A stretch of 49,007 nucleotides of DNA. It comes from Prorocentrum cordatum (lineage: Eukaryota > Sar > Dinophyceae > Prorocentrales > Prorocentraceae). Each line of letters opens with the position of its first letter. The stretch's first letter is position 1. The notes beneath the pieces are model-generated. The model worked only from the letters and a program-made list of their open reading frames with translations. It was not told the DNA's origin and did no database searches. Location of the stretch: assembly GCA_963575745.1 (NCBI GenBank), contig CAUYUJ010005653.1:1-49007 (forward strand), read 5' to 3'. The translations under genes were made by a program, and so were the position numbers. Positions 9,843 through 19,824 of this stretch are shown in pieces.

Positions 9843-10663
9843 CTACTTCCCAGATTTGCTTTTCGACGTACCTTTGGCGCCGCCTTTCATACCCACGGAA
9901 GATCTTCGCAATATCGTGTCACATTTATTCAACAATTCCAAGAATTTGGCATTCTTGCGCAATTCTTCCCAATGTTTCCAATCTTCTTCCCAAATGCGCT
10001 CGTTGGTGACGCTATCCACCTTTATTGTAAAAGCAAGTTGCCGACCCACACGTATTTGATATGGCGATGGATCGGAGATTGGATATTGTATTCGTTCTGC
10101 ATGCCTTGCTTCAGTATGTGTTTCAAACCGAAGTATAATTTTCGAGCTGCCTTTCTCGCTTTGCAATGGCTTGCCCCAGGGCAAAAGTGGCAGCGTTCAT
10201 TTTCGTTCAGAATGGCAGTGGTATCGCAATGCACCTTTACAACATGTTTGTCTTCTCCACGCTCAATTGCGTCGCCCCGTTTTTCCGGTGGACTTGCCCG
10301 CCGAGAATGCGCAGCTTGCCGCCGAAGTCCCTTCGTAAAGTAGGCTCCCTGTCCCACGTTCAACTTACTCAACTGCCGCTTCTGCAAGTCGCCCGGCCTT
10401 TTTCACATTGCGCGGGAAGTATGAATTTCTCCATGCCCGCCCCCAAGACATGGTGTACGGTACGGTCCCACCACAAGTGGATCGCGGGTCATTGGTCCCT
10501 TCTTTTTCTGAGAAAACCTCGTGTCCATCGTGAAGTTGTGTTGTTGCCGTGACCTCCGCGAACCGCACCGCCGCTCAAGAAATTCGAAGGGCTTTTCCCG
10601 TTGAATTGCCTCGCCGCCCGAAAGTGCAGCGCGCAGTCGCGCGCGCGTTCGTGCGTGCTTCAT
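9843..10663 (-). pseudogene. Frame-broken coding sequence of unknown family
   Basis: Three minus-strand frames read in succession have protein-like composition. The first is DGHEVFSEKEGTNDPRS with GRAWRNSYFPRNVKKAGRL (10568-10400). The second is GDAIERGEDKHVVKVHCDTT with NERCHFCPGASHCKARK (about 10290-10150), whose spaced Cys/His resemble a small zinc-binding site. The third is RFETHTEARHAERIQYPISD with RIWEEDWKHWEELRKNAKF, ending in a Lys/Ser/Gly tail and TAG at 9843. The frame changes near 10400 and 10150 could be indels or very short introns. I do not recognise the protein. It may be a decayed transposon gene or a host gene. Confidence 0.35.
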
Positions 10664-10857
10664 TTCTTCTACCTTACGCCGTCGCTCTTCAGAACCACTT
10701 CGTCTCGTGGGTCATCGAACAACCACCGCCGCCTCCAGAGCTCACCAGACGCTGGTCCTCTCTCACCAAAGCCTTTTGGAAGAAGTCTGCCCCAATTGGC
10801 CATGGGCGGGAGACACGGGATTCCATAACTGATCATGGGCTTCCACGATTGCCGTAA
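10664..10857. other. GC-rich spacer, no gene recognised
   Basis: Short overlapping frames on both strands. Nothing distinguishes coding from non-coding here. Confidence 0.4.
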
Positions 10858-11100
10858 ACTTCAAGACAAATTTCCATAATTGCCGACGCAAATTTTCCAT
10901 AATTGCTGACACGGGTTTCTATAATTACCAACAAATTTCTATAATTGCTGACACGGGCTACCAAAATTGCCCACACAAGTTTCCATAATGCGCACCATTA
11001 GTTTCCATAACTGACACACGGATTTCCATATTTATTCGGGTTTCCATAATTGATTTTCCATAACTGAAAACACGTGCTTACATTATTAATACCACAGGCT
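10858..11100 (-). repeat. Satellite of the ATGGAAACCCGTG type, inverted orientation
   Basis: Units such as TTTCCATAATTGCTGACACG are the reverse complement of the satellite at 3350-3662 and 4866-5240, and are diverged. Confidence 0.75.
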
Positions 11101-11129
11101 TTCATATTTGAAGCCACGGAACAAGTTTC

Positions 11130-11218
11130 TATTTCTCTCGATCTCTCTCTCTCTGTTTCTCTCTCTCTCTCTCTGTTTTTGTTTTCTTTCTCTCTCTCTC
11201 TCTTTCTTGCTCTCTCCA
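11130..11218. repeat. CT microsatellite
   Basis: Interrupted (CT)n. The plus-strand Ser/Leu-rich frame over it is an artefact. Confidence 0.85.
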
Positions 11219-11287
11219 TGTATGTTTTTGTTTGTTGTGTTGCTTGTTCCTTGAGGGCGTGCGAGCGATGGGTCGACGGGGGGAAAA

Positions 11288-11587
11288 TTGAAAAGGACGC
11301 AAGACGTACGGGACGCGCAGTGCGGCTGGACCCCCTTGGCAAAGATCAGCGAAAATGCAAAGGACTGGACCGGGGACGGGGAAGATCGTGCTGGATGTGG
11401 TGGGCGTCCGTTTGGAGTTCGTCATTTTGATCGCTATGGTTGCCGTGTTGGCAGTCACCGCGATGTTGCCAACTTAAGATTACAAGCAAAATTGGGTGAA
11501 ATGCCTGAGCATATGGACAAAGAAGATAAGATTAAGGAAGAGGATATAAAAACGGAAGACACAAAAAAGGACGAGAAACCGAAATAA
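11288..11587 (+). CDS. Doubtful short ORF with acidic/Lys tail; a hydrophobic 40-codon ORF overlaps
   Basis: A 99-codon frame ends in a run of alternating Lys, Glu and Asp (DKEDKIKEEDIKTEDTKKDE) and TAA. In another frame, 11355-11477 starts at ATG and encodes 40 residues with a hydrophobic stretch (LEFVILIAMVAVLAVTAML) that could span a membrane. The two could be parts of one spliced gene, but no splice pair is evident, and a microsatellite precedes and a trinucleotide array follows. Family unknown. Confidence 0.2.
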   Translation: MKRTQDVRDAQCGWTPLAKISENAKDWTGDGEDRAGCGGRPFGVRHFDRYGCRVGSHRDVANLRLQAKLGEMPEHMDKEDKIKEEDIKTEDTKKDEKPK

Positions 11588-11635
11588 TATGTAAATCAAC
11601 GTGCGTAGGCACTGGCTGAAGAGAAATGAATACCT

Positions 11636-11771
11636 GCTGCTACTACTACTACTACTACTACTGCTACTACTACTGCCAGTATTATTGCTACTACTGCTAC
11701 TGCTACTACTGCTACTGCTACTACTGCTACTACTGCTACTACTGCTACTACTGCTATTACTGCTGCTATTG

Positions 11772-11814
<43 letters not shown>

Positions 11815-11882
11815 CACTACCACTACCACTACCACTACCACTACCACTACCACTACCACTACCACTACCACTACCACTACCA

Positions 11883-11958
<76 letters not shown>
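11636..11958. repeat. CTA/CTG/CCA trinucleotide array
   Basis: A block of CTACTACTG, then ACTACC, then pure CTA. The long Leu, Tyr or Val frames on both strands are by-products. Confidence 0.95.
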
Positions 11959-12087
11959 ATGTTTTATGTCGGGAATGGAATTCGGAATCTGGAATGGGAA
12001 CCTATGAAAACCAATGTTCGGGTATGGAAATCCGTATTCAATTATGGAATCGGTTGCTGCCCGGCGATGGGCGGCCTTCACGATTTT
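11959..12087. other. Diverged satellite-like spacer
   Basis: Contains ATGGAATTCGGAATCTGG and GTATGGAAATCCGT, distant relatives of the short satellite that also precedes composite element copy 1. Confidence 0.4.
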
Positions 12088-12812
12088 AGACGCTTCGCGT
12101 ATCCTGTATCCTCACCAGCCCATCCAGAAACGATGTCCAAGCGAACTGAAAAGTGATCAGAGAAGCGCGGGGGCAGACAAGGGGACGGCCAAATTACGTG
12201 AAGGAGAGTGGGGGCAAAGGAGAAATTCGATGGATAGATGAGAAACTAAAGACAAAAAAGATGAATACGATGAGAAAGCGGAAGGGGGGAATAATATGAG
12301 AAGGGATGAGAAGAAAGAAAAGAAAGAGAGTACGCAAAAAGGCCAGGAGTCTCTTGGATGTTTCTCGGAACTTCTTCGGGTATCTGTTGGGCGTCTTGGC
12401 ACGGGTTCTCTCGGCCGTAGTAGGAGCTCTTTGGCGTCTTGGGTGCCTCGGGGGTGCCTCTTAGGGGTCGGTTGGGGTTCTTTCGGGGGCCTCCTGGGGG
12501 CTTATCAGGGCCATCTTGGACCTCCAAGGCGTTTCGTGGGGCCATCTCGGAAGAGATCGGTCAACGAAAAGGGTTCTTCAATTACGGTTCCCTCCCCTAG
12601 GAAGCCAAATGGCGGCCGCAAGCTTACTAAAACCAATGATTGTTGTTTCCCTACCGAGGCCGTCTTGGATGCTCTACCTACCCGCGGCCCCCCTCATCCA
12701 GGTCCATGGGGAGGGGCAAGGGGGGAAAGGTAAACCCCCCCCCGAAAGGGAAGAAGGAGGGGTGGAAGAGGAAACGCCCTAAACCACCTACGCCCAAAGG
12801 CTGGTGGGATTT
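12088..12812 (+). mobile_element. Composite element with CACCAGCCC/GGCTGGTGGGA ends (copy 2)
   Basis: Left end GACGCTTCGCGTATCC...CTCACCAGCCC and right end ACGCCCAAAGGCTGGTGGGAT, as in copy 1. Inside: an A/G-rich section, the TCTTGG minisatellite (12350-12560), the landmark AAAACCAATGATTGTTG, then GTCCATGGGGAGGGGCAAGG and AAACCCCCCC, which match the tail of copy 1 (4750-4800). There is no transposase gene. Diverged from copy 1, so not a recent local duplication. Confidence 0.5.
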
Positions 12813-13429
12813 TCAGCGGCGCGTGGACAGCCAACCATCGTATGCGTGTTCGGGTACCCGAATGCACCCGATTCGTTTCTTCACGACCTCTTTTGCTCTG
12901 TCCTCCCGGGCCTGCTCTGGACCCCCGGCGCCCGCGCACTTGCGTCTTGCAGCGTCGTCGCTAGCGCGCATTGCTGAAACGTTGGCTGCACCCAAAGCAT
13001 TGACGTGGCGATGAGTTAGGTGCATTACAAAGTCGCTCGAAGAGACATCATTTCCCTTCTTCTCGCGTCGTGCCTGCCTTCGTCTCGTCCTTTTCAATCT
13101 CTTTCCCCCCCTCCTCTTCCTCCTCCTCCTCCTCCTTCTCCTCTTCCTCCTCGTCTTCCTCCTCCCTCCCTCACTTCCCGTTCTTCCCTTCATAGCTTCA
13201 CCCAAGTAATTTCCCTGGAACTTTTTCTCAAAATGGCATTTGGTGTTGCGCGCGCTGCGGTGATAAACTTAACCACGTGTGCAAAACACGAATGTTGGAC
13301 GAACTCTTATTGAATATTGCATTGCACCATGATCGCCCGCGCTTTTTTGCTTGGCCTCGCACCGCATTATCGGATTGATCCGGGACCGTCTTCCATTTGG
13401 AAGAAAATTCGCGGCATATCATGAGGATC
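12813..13429. other. GC-rich to pyrimidine-rich spacer, no gene recognised
   Basis: Contains a CTCCTC-rich tract at about 13090-13185. A minus-strand frame (12813-13205) shows FVMHLTHRHVNALGAANVSA followed by an Arg run from the repeat. Base composition falls sharply in GC after about 13210, where the LINE region begins. Confidence 0.4.
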
Positions 13430-13699
13430 TATGCGCGTATTATGTGATCCGGATTACATGGGATTTGCGTACGGCCTTTCAGAATTTACGATCAATTCCA
13501 TATGCTTCATTAACATGGGTATGAGAAATTCGCCGTTTCGGGTAATGAAGCTCGACCGTTTCCAAAATGCCTCGCCGAAACAAATGCTAGGAAATGGGAA
13601 TCACCTCGTTATGCTGAATACGTTGATGCATTTTGGAACACACTGTCTACTGAAAAGGGTGGCGGCTACTGAACATATTCTCTAAGCTCCCTCAAGCAA

Positions 13700-15003
13700 G
13701 TCGAGTTGAACGTCGGATACATTCAACAATGGAACGGTATGCGGTTGGATGGCTATTGGCCTGCTCAAATTCGCGCAATGTACGGATATGATCTAATCGG
13801 GGACGTACGGTTAATAGAACCGACCAACGCAAGCTTGCAACATCGACATACTGTGCTCACAAGAAACTTGGAAGACGAAGGCAGATGTGTACGAACAGAA
13901 TGGGTATGAATTCGTTTTTCAGGATCAAACGAAGACTCAATATCTTGGGCTGGGGTTGGTTTTGTAGTGGCACCTCGTCTTCGCCGTCACGTACAAAGCT
14001 TCAAACATGGAAAATATGCAGACTCAAACTACGCATCCAAAACGAAACACTTGCAATCTTCAATGTATATGCTCCGCACAACATGAGACCGCGCCCGGAA
14101 CGCATTGATTTTTTACAACACGTTGGATAAAGAACATAGGAGGCGCAACGCAAATTTTGCAAAATTCTGTATTGGAGACTTCAACGCAAGAGTCGGGCGA
14201 CAACACCCTGGAGAAGAGGACGTCGTTGGAGAATTTAGGTGGGATCGCGAAACCAACGAAGTGGACACACCAAATCGAGATTTGTTACGGGAATTCTGCA
14301 TTGGCGTGGAAATGCTTATCGCAAACACTTTCTTTGACGATGACAAAGAACATAAGGCGTGCAACGCAAATTTTGCAAAATTCTTTATTGGAGACTTCAA
14401 CGCAAGAGTCGGGCGACAACACCCTGGAGAAGAGGACGTCGTTGGAGAATTTAGGTGGGATCGCGAAGCCATCCACGAAGTGGACACACAAAAACGAGAC
14501 TGTGACTGGAATTCTGCGTGGGCGCGGAAATGCTTATCGCAAACACTTTCTTTGACGATGACAAAGAACATAAGGCGTGCAACGCAAATTTTGCAAAATT
14601 CTTTATTGGAGACTTCAACGCAAGAGTCGGGCGACAACACCCTGGAGAAGAGGACGTCGTTGGAGAATTTAGGTGGGATCGCGAAGCCATCCACGAAGTG
14701 GACACACAAAAACGAGACTTGTGACTGGAATTCTGCGTGGGCGCGGAAATGCTTATCGCAAACACTTTCTTTGACGATGACAAAGAACATAAGGCGTGCA
14801 ACGCAAATTTTGCAAAATTCTTTATTGGAGACTTCAACGCAAGAGTCGGGCGACAACACCCTGGAGAAGAGGACGTCGTTGGAGAATTTAGGTGGGATCG
14901 CGAAGCCATCCACGAAATGGACACACCAAATCGAGATTTGTTACTGGAATTCTGCGTGGGCGAGGAAATGCTTGTCGCAAACACTTTCTTTGACAAGTAC
15001 TAG
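13700..15003 (+). pseudogene. LINE endonuclease (exonuclease-endonuclease-phosphatase fold), broken
   Basis: Pieces in three frames assemble the EEP order: NGYEFVF, then SWAGVGFVVAPRLRRHVQSF (near 13925-14000), then ETLAIFNVYAPHNMRPRPER (to about 14105), then IGDFNARVGRQHPGEEDVVG (from 14171). GDFNARVG carries the catalytic Asp and Asn of the family; NVYAPHN is the preceding core strand. Frame changes near 13930, 14010 and 14115 break the reading. The GDFNARVG segment is then present four times in tandem. In an intact LINE this domain nicks target DNA to prime reverse transcription. Confidence 0.8.
14124..15003 (+). repeat. Four tandem copies of a ~218-bp LINE endonuclease segment
   Basis: The codons for IGDFNARVG begin at 14171, 14387, 14605 and 14824, giving periods of 216, 218 and 219 bp. 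Copies 2 and 3 are nearly identical and share ACAAAAACGAGACT and an in-frame TGA (GTGACTGG) not present in copies 1 and 4. One missing T in copy 2 (218 against 219) shifts the frame between copies 2 and 3. Each unit encodes about 72 residues from the catalytic loop through ANTFFDDDKEHK. Confidence 0.9.
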
Positions 15004-15125
15004 GAAAAACATGTAATTTTCCGAAAACCAAAAATGCGACCGCTTTCGCCAATCAACCTTGCAACCCACAATCTTTTGGACATTGTGCACTGGATACAAT
15101 CGAACATTTACGGAACCATCAAGAA

Positions 15126-15905
15126 GCTGCTTTAGCTACTGATCGTTTCCTTGTCACTTCCGAGATTGCGGTTCAAATACAACCGAAAAAGCAAACACAG
15201 TGCCGAAAACACGATTTAGCAGCCCTGGACAAAAACAACATTCGCACTCAATTCGTAGAATCATTCATGGCACACACGGTGGAGACGCACAATGTGGAAG
15301 ATCTTTGGGCCAATGCAATGGGCGGCCATTGCGAAAACAAAGCTACCTTTTCGGGAACGTGCGGCACAACGACCATGGGTTAGCGTACTTTGGATTTGAT
15401 GAGGGAGCGAAGTACAGCACGACTGTCAAACAACAAACCTTTGGATAAACAAGTGCTGTTTAAAGAAGTGCGACGCACAATCAAACGAGATAAAACGAAA
15501 CGGGTTGATGACGCCATTGCTGCAGGAGACTGGGATTCGCTGCAGAAGTGTGCGGGCCAAAACCGCACAGACAAGGCAGGCTCCGCAATCTGCAAGGCGA
15601 AATAGTGGACAGCGAGGAGAAGACAAAGACTATGGTGGAATATTTGGAAAAAGTGCAATGGAAAGTGCGCCCGGCGACAATTGTGGATACGGGTTCCTTG
15701 GGACCCCCTCTGAACATCCCAGATGATGATTTCACAAATAGAGAAATTGGAGCCGCCATCTCCCAACTGAAACGTGGAAAATCCAGCGGACCTGACGACA
15801 TACCGGCTGAATATTGGAAAACACTGGCATCATACCCTCAAGGCCTACAATGGAATACACATATGGTGAACACATGTTGGAGGAACAAACAAGTTCCGGC
15901 ATAAT
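15126..15905 (+). pseudogene. LINE EN-RT linker and N-terminal reverse transcriptase (fingers)
   Basis: A frame at 15126-15380 reads DRFLVTSEIAVQIQ and DLAALDKNNIRTQFVESFMA, the usual linker after the endonuclease. A second frame (15390-15605) gives LFKEVRRTIKRDKTKRVDDA. A third (15548-15904) gives EIGAAISQLKRGKSSGPDDI followed by PAEYWK, the conserved RT motif with Lys, Gly-Pro-Asp and Glu. The sequence then stops at TAA. The catalytic palm (the [FY]xDD box) that should follow over some 200-300 residues is absent. Confidence 0.8.
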
Positions 15906-15955
15906 GGCGTCATGCACGTGTCTACAAGATATAAAAATAAAAGCCCAATTGATCA

Positions 15956-16680
15956 ATGCGACAATTAACGGCCGATCCGTCTGCTATGCGTAATATACAA
16001 AATTCTTGCAACTCTTCTACTTGGGAAACTCCAGCAACCAAGGGCAGAAAATCGACTCACCGCACGAACGAACTCCAGCACGAACTCAACAGGCGACTAG
16101 GGGCCGCATGGAGCGAATTCCAAAGATACGCGAGAGCATGGAAACATACGTCAATACCCTTACAAAGAAAGCTTGAAGTGTTTGGGGCGCTTATTACCAG
16201 CAAAGTTATGTATTATTTGAACTCAGCCTGGCTGAACAAACGAGACAGAACGATATTGGATGGAGTCCAAGCGCGCTGCCTTCGCCAAGTCATGAATATT
16301 CCTAATTCGTACGTGTCTAGAATCTCAAAAAACAGTTTTGCTCAGAGCCGGGACACCAAAGTATAGTTCGCAATTGTTGAAGCTCAGTTAATATGGTTTG
16401 GGAAGATAGGAAGATCAAGCGCTGACGATTTTTTGAGACAGTTGACTTTTCAACCAAACAGCGTACGACCTTCCACCGACTCGTGCGTTCGGGCCCCCGG
16501 ACGTCCAAGGCACGAGTGGGCAAAAAAGTTTATGCCATAAATTCTGATATTGTTTCCATTCAGAGTCAGACTTATTGGATTGCCTCACGAACGAATATGT
16601 TTGGATCGCATTTGTTACGAAATTTGCTCTTGGCCGCCACTCTCACGACAGCGATGAAGAATGGCTGTAATAACTATTGA
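15956..16680 (+). pseudogene. LINE reverse transcriptase thumb and C-terminal domain
   Basis: A frame from 15956 to 16366 reads ELQHELNRRLGAAWSEFQRY, WKHTSIPLQRKLEVFGALIT, SKVMYYLNSAWL and LDGVQARCLRQVMNIPNSYV, the typical thumb and 'SKLLYGLxxxWL ... RCLR' text after the RT palm. After a frame change, AQLIWFGKIGRSSADDFLRQ and VRAPGRPRHEWAKK (to about 16530) match the C-terminal end of such LINEs. A further frame change in an A6 run leads to a last short frame ending at 16680. Confidence 0.75.
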
Positions 16681-17048
16681 TTGCCTCTGTACCCTGGCAG
16701 GCTGCAAAACATTGGCTTCATGCTCGTCTTCCTCCTCCTCTCCTCCGTCCTCCCGGCGCGCATTTGGCGCGTCCTGGCCGCCTTGTGCACGCATTTGGTG
16801 TGCAACTGTCACTGCTGGCGCGCATTTGGCGTGTCGTTGCTCCCGCCCCCTTTTCCTGCCCACGCGCATTCTGCGTTCGGCTGTTTCGTTCGTTCGTTCG
16901 TTCATTTGAAGGCATGTGCCCGATCGTGATACTGGTTTTCTGATTCCATGTACATCTTGTGCACCATCACGACATGCGATGATTTGATATGGTTATGATA
17001 GAATTGTTTATTATTTGTTGCGCGGCAATGCCGTGGAAGCCGTGAAAT
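16681..17048. other. Spacer with GCGCATTTGGCG motif repeats
   Basis: GCGCATTTGGCG(C/T)GTC or a close variant occurs three times between 16755 and 16840, after a CTCCTC tract. TTCG is repeated at about 16885. No gene recognised. Confidence 0.4.
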
Positions 17049-17760
17049 TGATGACGCTTCGCGAATCCCCACCAGCAATTATCTCGCTCTGTGCCCCAGT
17101 CGTGAAGCCCGCTCCCTGGACGTCTCCTTGGAGCCGCGAACCAAAAAAGAATCCCCACCAGCGTATCCAGAAACAACGCCTGAAGAAAATTGCCTTGATC
17201 AGGGGAATTGGGGGTATTACACAGAGGGAGCCATCATGATACATCTGGGGATCTCTAGAGCCATCTTGGAAATCATTTGGGGCTTTGTCAAGCGCTTTCT
17301 GATCTTAATCAATGCTCCCCCAAAGAAGACATCATGTGGCTAGAACCTTCGTAGAGAATCTCGTCTTCTCGCCGAGGCCTCATCTTGGGTGCCTCCTGGG
17401 AACCATATTGAAGTCAACTTCGACACAAGAGGATAGCATTAATGAGCGTTCCCCCGTCCCAGGAGGCCAACATGGGGCCAACATCTGGGTAGCACCAATG
17501 AATTTGGTTTCCTCGCCGAGGTCGTTTTGGCATTCTCGCCGAAGCCTCTTGGGCATTCGGGGTGCCTTTGGGAAGCCTCTTGGGGGCGATCTTGGGGCCA
17601 TTTTGAAACTTCGTGGGGAATATGCTCGTGAGGCTCCCCCCCGGAATTCGCGCTTTGCCTCTTGCAACGAATATTTTTGTTGCGGCATTGCCGTGCAAAC
17701 GCCAACAAAACGGAATGAACACTGCGCGGGTTGGTCTGCCATATGGCAGATTTACAAATC
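17049..17760 (+). mobile_element. Relic of the CCCACCAGC composite element family (copy 3)
   Basis: Starts GACGCTTCGCGAATCCCCACCAGC (about 17053-17074), with a second CCCCACCAGC followed by GTATCCAGAAAC at about 17152. TCTTGG minisatellite text follows (17270-17600), and the landmark CACCAATGAATTTGG near 17494 corresponds to AAAACCAATGATTGTTG in copy 2. The right end is not clear. Confidence 0.4.
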
Positions 17761-18480
17761 TTGAATGTTGAAATGTTTGTTCTGCTTCGGTTCTTTTTTT
17801 CTTCGTTTTTTTCTGTGATGAGAACTGTTCGATTCCTACGCTGTTTGTTTACCGTTTTGGTTAGGAATCACATGGGAACCCCATCTTTTATTCTCGCGTC
17901 TTCTGCGGGGAGAGAAATTCAATGCGGTTGGGAGTTCTCGAACAGTGACACTCACTTCCTTCAGACATTGTGGCATGTGGCCCGCTCTTGCTGGTCCTCA
18001 ATTTCAATCAACTGTGGGTCGCGGCTCGCCCAATTTAGCTTTCTCACTTTCCCCTGCAGCGTTTCGTGGCTCCATAAAGAGCTCCACCGAAGGCATCAAT
18101 GCAACCGATCACATGCGACCTGAAAAAACGCATGTGTCATCTTCCCCCACACCCAATACAACGTTTCGTAGCCCCGTGCGGAATGCCACTGGCGGCCCCG
18201 AAAGTTCCTCCCACCCAATACAGTGGTCGTGGCCTCATCATAAGGAGCTCCAACGACGATCTTAATGTTACCGACAATCCCAATGTTACTGCCCGCAACG
18301 ATTCGTGGCCCCGCAAAAACATATGTTCACCATTAAAGCGCCCCTACCTGCATATGGTTCGGTCCTTCGCCATGATATATTTTCCGTCCGCTTCAGCAGA
18401 GCAAGACATGCACCTTAAGTGTTCTATCCGTTCCCGCCCAACCATCCCTTGCTGAATTACAATTGTTGAATATAGTGAGG
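17761..18480. other. Mixed unique sequence with GTTTCGTGGC-type short repeats
   Basis: Between 18055 and 18320, phrases such as CGTTTCGTGGCTCC, AACGTTTCGTAGCCCC and AACGATTCGTGGCCCC recur with GAGCTCCA(C/A)CGA. A plus-strand frame of 130 codons (17731-18123) has no recognisable domain. Confidence 0.4.
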
Positions 18481-18621
18481 GACGCACGCGGGCCGTCCCA
18501 CTGGGGGCTTCGGTGGAACTCCGTATGGCGCTACGAAACGTAATAATGGCTGGCTGAAAATGATGTCAGATTTAATGTGTGATGCACGCGGACGGTCCCA
18601 GTGGGAGCTTCGGTGGAACTC
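18481..18621 (+). repeat. Pair of 41-bp direct repeats 100 bp apart
   Basis: 18481-18521 and 18581-18621 match at 36 of 41 positions by eye. Both end in GCTTCGGTGGAACTC and contain a near-palindrome (GTCCCACTGGGG / GGTCCCAGTGGG). Confidence 0.75.
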
Positions 18622-19455
18622 TTGATGGGTAATTGAAAGACTTACACTTTGCCTTCTTACTGAACTGACTTGGCCTGTTACTCGAACGCTTTTTCGGTTA
18701 CTGAGATGCTGACCTACTACCGAAACGGTTGCTGCCGTTCGAAATCACTTGCCCGGTGGAAGCGGAAGCGTGGATGACGATCATGATATGCATATGTGTA
18801 ACCACTGTGTTATGGCCATTATCTTCGATTACGTTCCTTGACGCGCCACTCAAAAAGGCTAAAGTATCGTCGGTCAAGTTGGACGACGGGCAGCGTGGAA
18901 TACAAACATGCAAGGCAATGCTATCTGGACGCGTATCTATACATACACATATCTATGTATACATACACATCGTACATGTGCAATCTATGTTTAGTTTCGC
19001 GCGGACGGTCTCATAACCACTCGCGGAAACTCACAGCAAAGACTATACGGTTGCAGACTTTCGCGATACTGATGGTATTACTGCTATCCGAACATCCTCT
19101 CCTCGCCTTCCTCCTCATCCTCCTGCTCCTGCTCCTCCTTCTCAACTTCCCTCCTCCCCCTCTCCGGGCCCGCGCCCAGCGCGCAGGGCGAGACGAGACG
19201 AAACGAAACGGAGGCGACGCACCGAGGGCGCGGCCCGCCCCCCCCGCGCGACACCGCCAGCGGCACGCGCACGCGGGCCCACAGAAATTTGCACGAAATT
19301 CACCTCGAAATCTGGAACGAAATTCTCCAGGACACTCTGGGCCCATCCCATCGTTTTCCAAACGAAATCCGCCCTGCGATGTTGGCGCCATGTGAAATGG
19401 TAATTAAGAGCCTTCTGAAGAGTTCTGAGCCTTCCCCAAAAACGTAGACAACTTC
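18622..19455. other. Unassigned sequence
   Basis: 18640-18740 repeats TTACT/CTACT phrases. At 18700-18913 the minus strand and at 18729-19016 the plus strand both show protein-like but unrecognised frames (for example SSNLTDDTLAFLSGASRNVI on minus). A CTCCT tract lies at 19100-19150. Around 19290-19480, GAAATT and AAGAGTTCTGAG/GAGAAGTT phrases repeat loosely. Confidence 0.3.
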
Positions 19456-19824
19456 TCAGCAAGCGCAAGGCCTTCTGAGAAGTTCCGCCGCCGCCCTCTC
19501 CCTCTCACTTCCCGCCCTCGGCCGACGCCGACTTTCTTCGGCCCCCTCACACAACGCCCGACCCGCGGTGAGCACCGGGGCGAGCCCGGTACGGCAGGTT
19601 CGTGGCGTGACGACCCCGGCGTTGGTCTCTGACACCGCGTGGATCGTGTAATCTTGGAAGATCGGCGGCTCTTCGATCGCCCGATCGTGTTCCATAGAGG
19701 CCGATTCCGGGCCACTGGTGGCGTTCAACCTTGAACGCCCGCGGCGGGGTCGCCGCCAGTCGACACCACGCGAACCTACCGTACCTCGCTTTTGACCACC
19801 CTCGCTGCCAAACGGGAACCACAC
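19456..19824 (-). CDS. Hypothetical ORF or exon
   Basis: A 122-codon minus-strand frame. The part from about 19700 to 19550 has balanced composition (MEHDRAIEEPPIFQDYTIHA, VSETNAGVVTPRTCRTGLAP) and no repeat structure, unlike the Arg-rich remainder. It could be an exon of a host gene. No domain is recognised and the ends are uncertain. Confidence 0.25.
   Translation of the reverse strand: MWFPFGSEGGQKRGTVGSRGVDWRRPRRGRSRLNATSGPESASMEHDRAIEEPPIFQDYTIHAVSETNAGVVTPRTCRTGLAPVLTAGRALCEGAEESRRRPRAGSERERAAAELLRRPCAC

Larger units (their letters stand above)
13430..16680 (+). mobile_element. Degenerate non-LTR retrotransposon (LINE)
   Basis: Plus-strand text, less GC-rich than its surroundings. In order it holds an apurinic-type endonuclease, an EN-RT linker, the N-terminal fingers of a reverse transcriptase, the RT thumb and a C-terminal domain, spread over several frames. 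The likely start is 13430-13700, where coding is unclear; the last coding-like codons end with TGA at about 16678-16680. No poly-A tail, 5' ORF1 or target duplication is evident. Frameshifts, stops, internal amplification and loss of the RT core mean it cannot move by itself. Thumb text of this kind is familiar to me from dinoflagellate genomes (from memory, not searched). Confidence 0.85.

Noticed and set aside
11596-12156. Poly-Leu, poly-Tyr and poly-Val ORFs of 160-176 codons
   Set aside because: Pure read-through of the CTA/CTG trinucleotide array.
14113-14996. Minus-strand ORFs of 181-266 codons over the LINE
   Set aside because: Shadows of the tandemly repeated plus-strand endonuclease segment.
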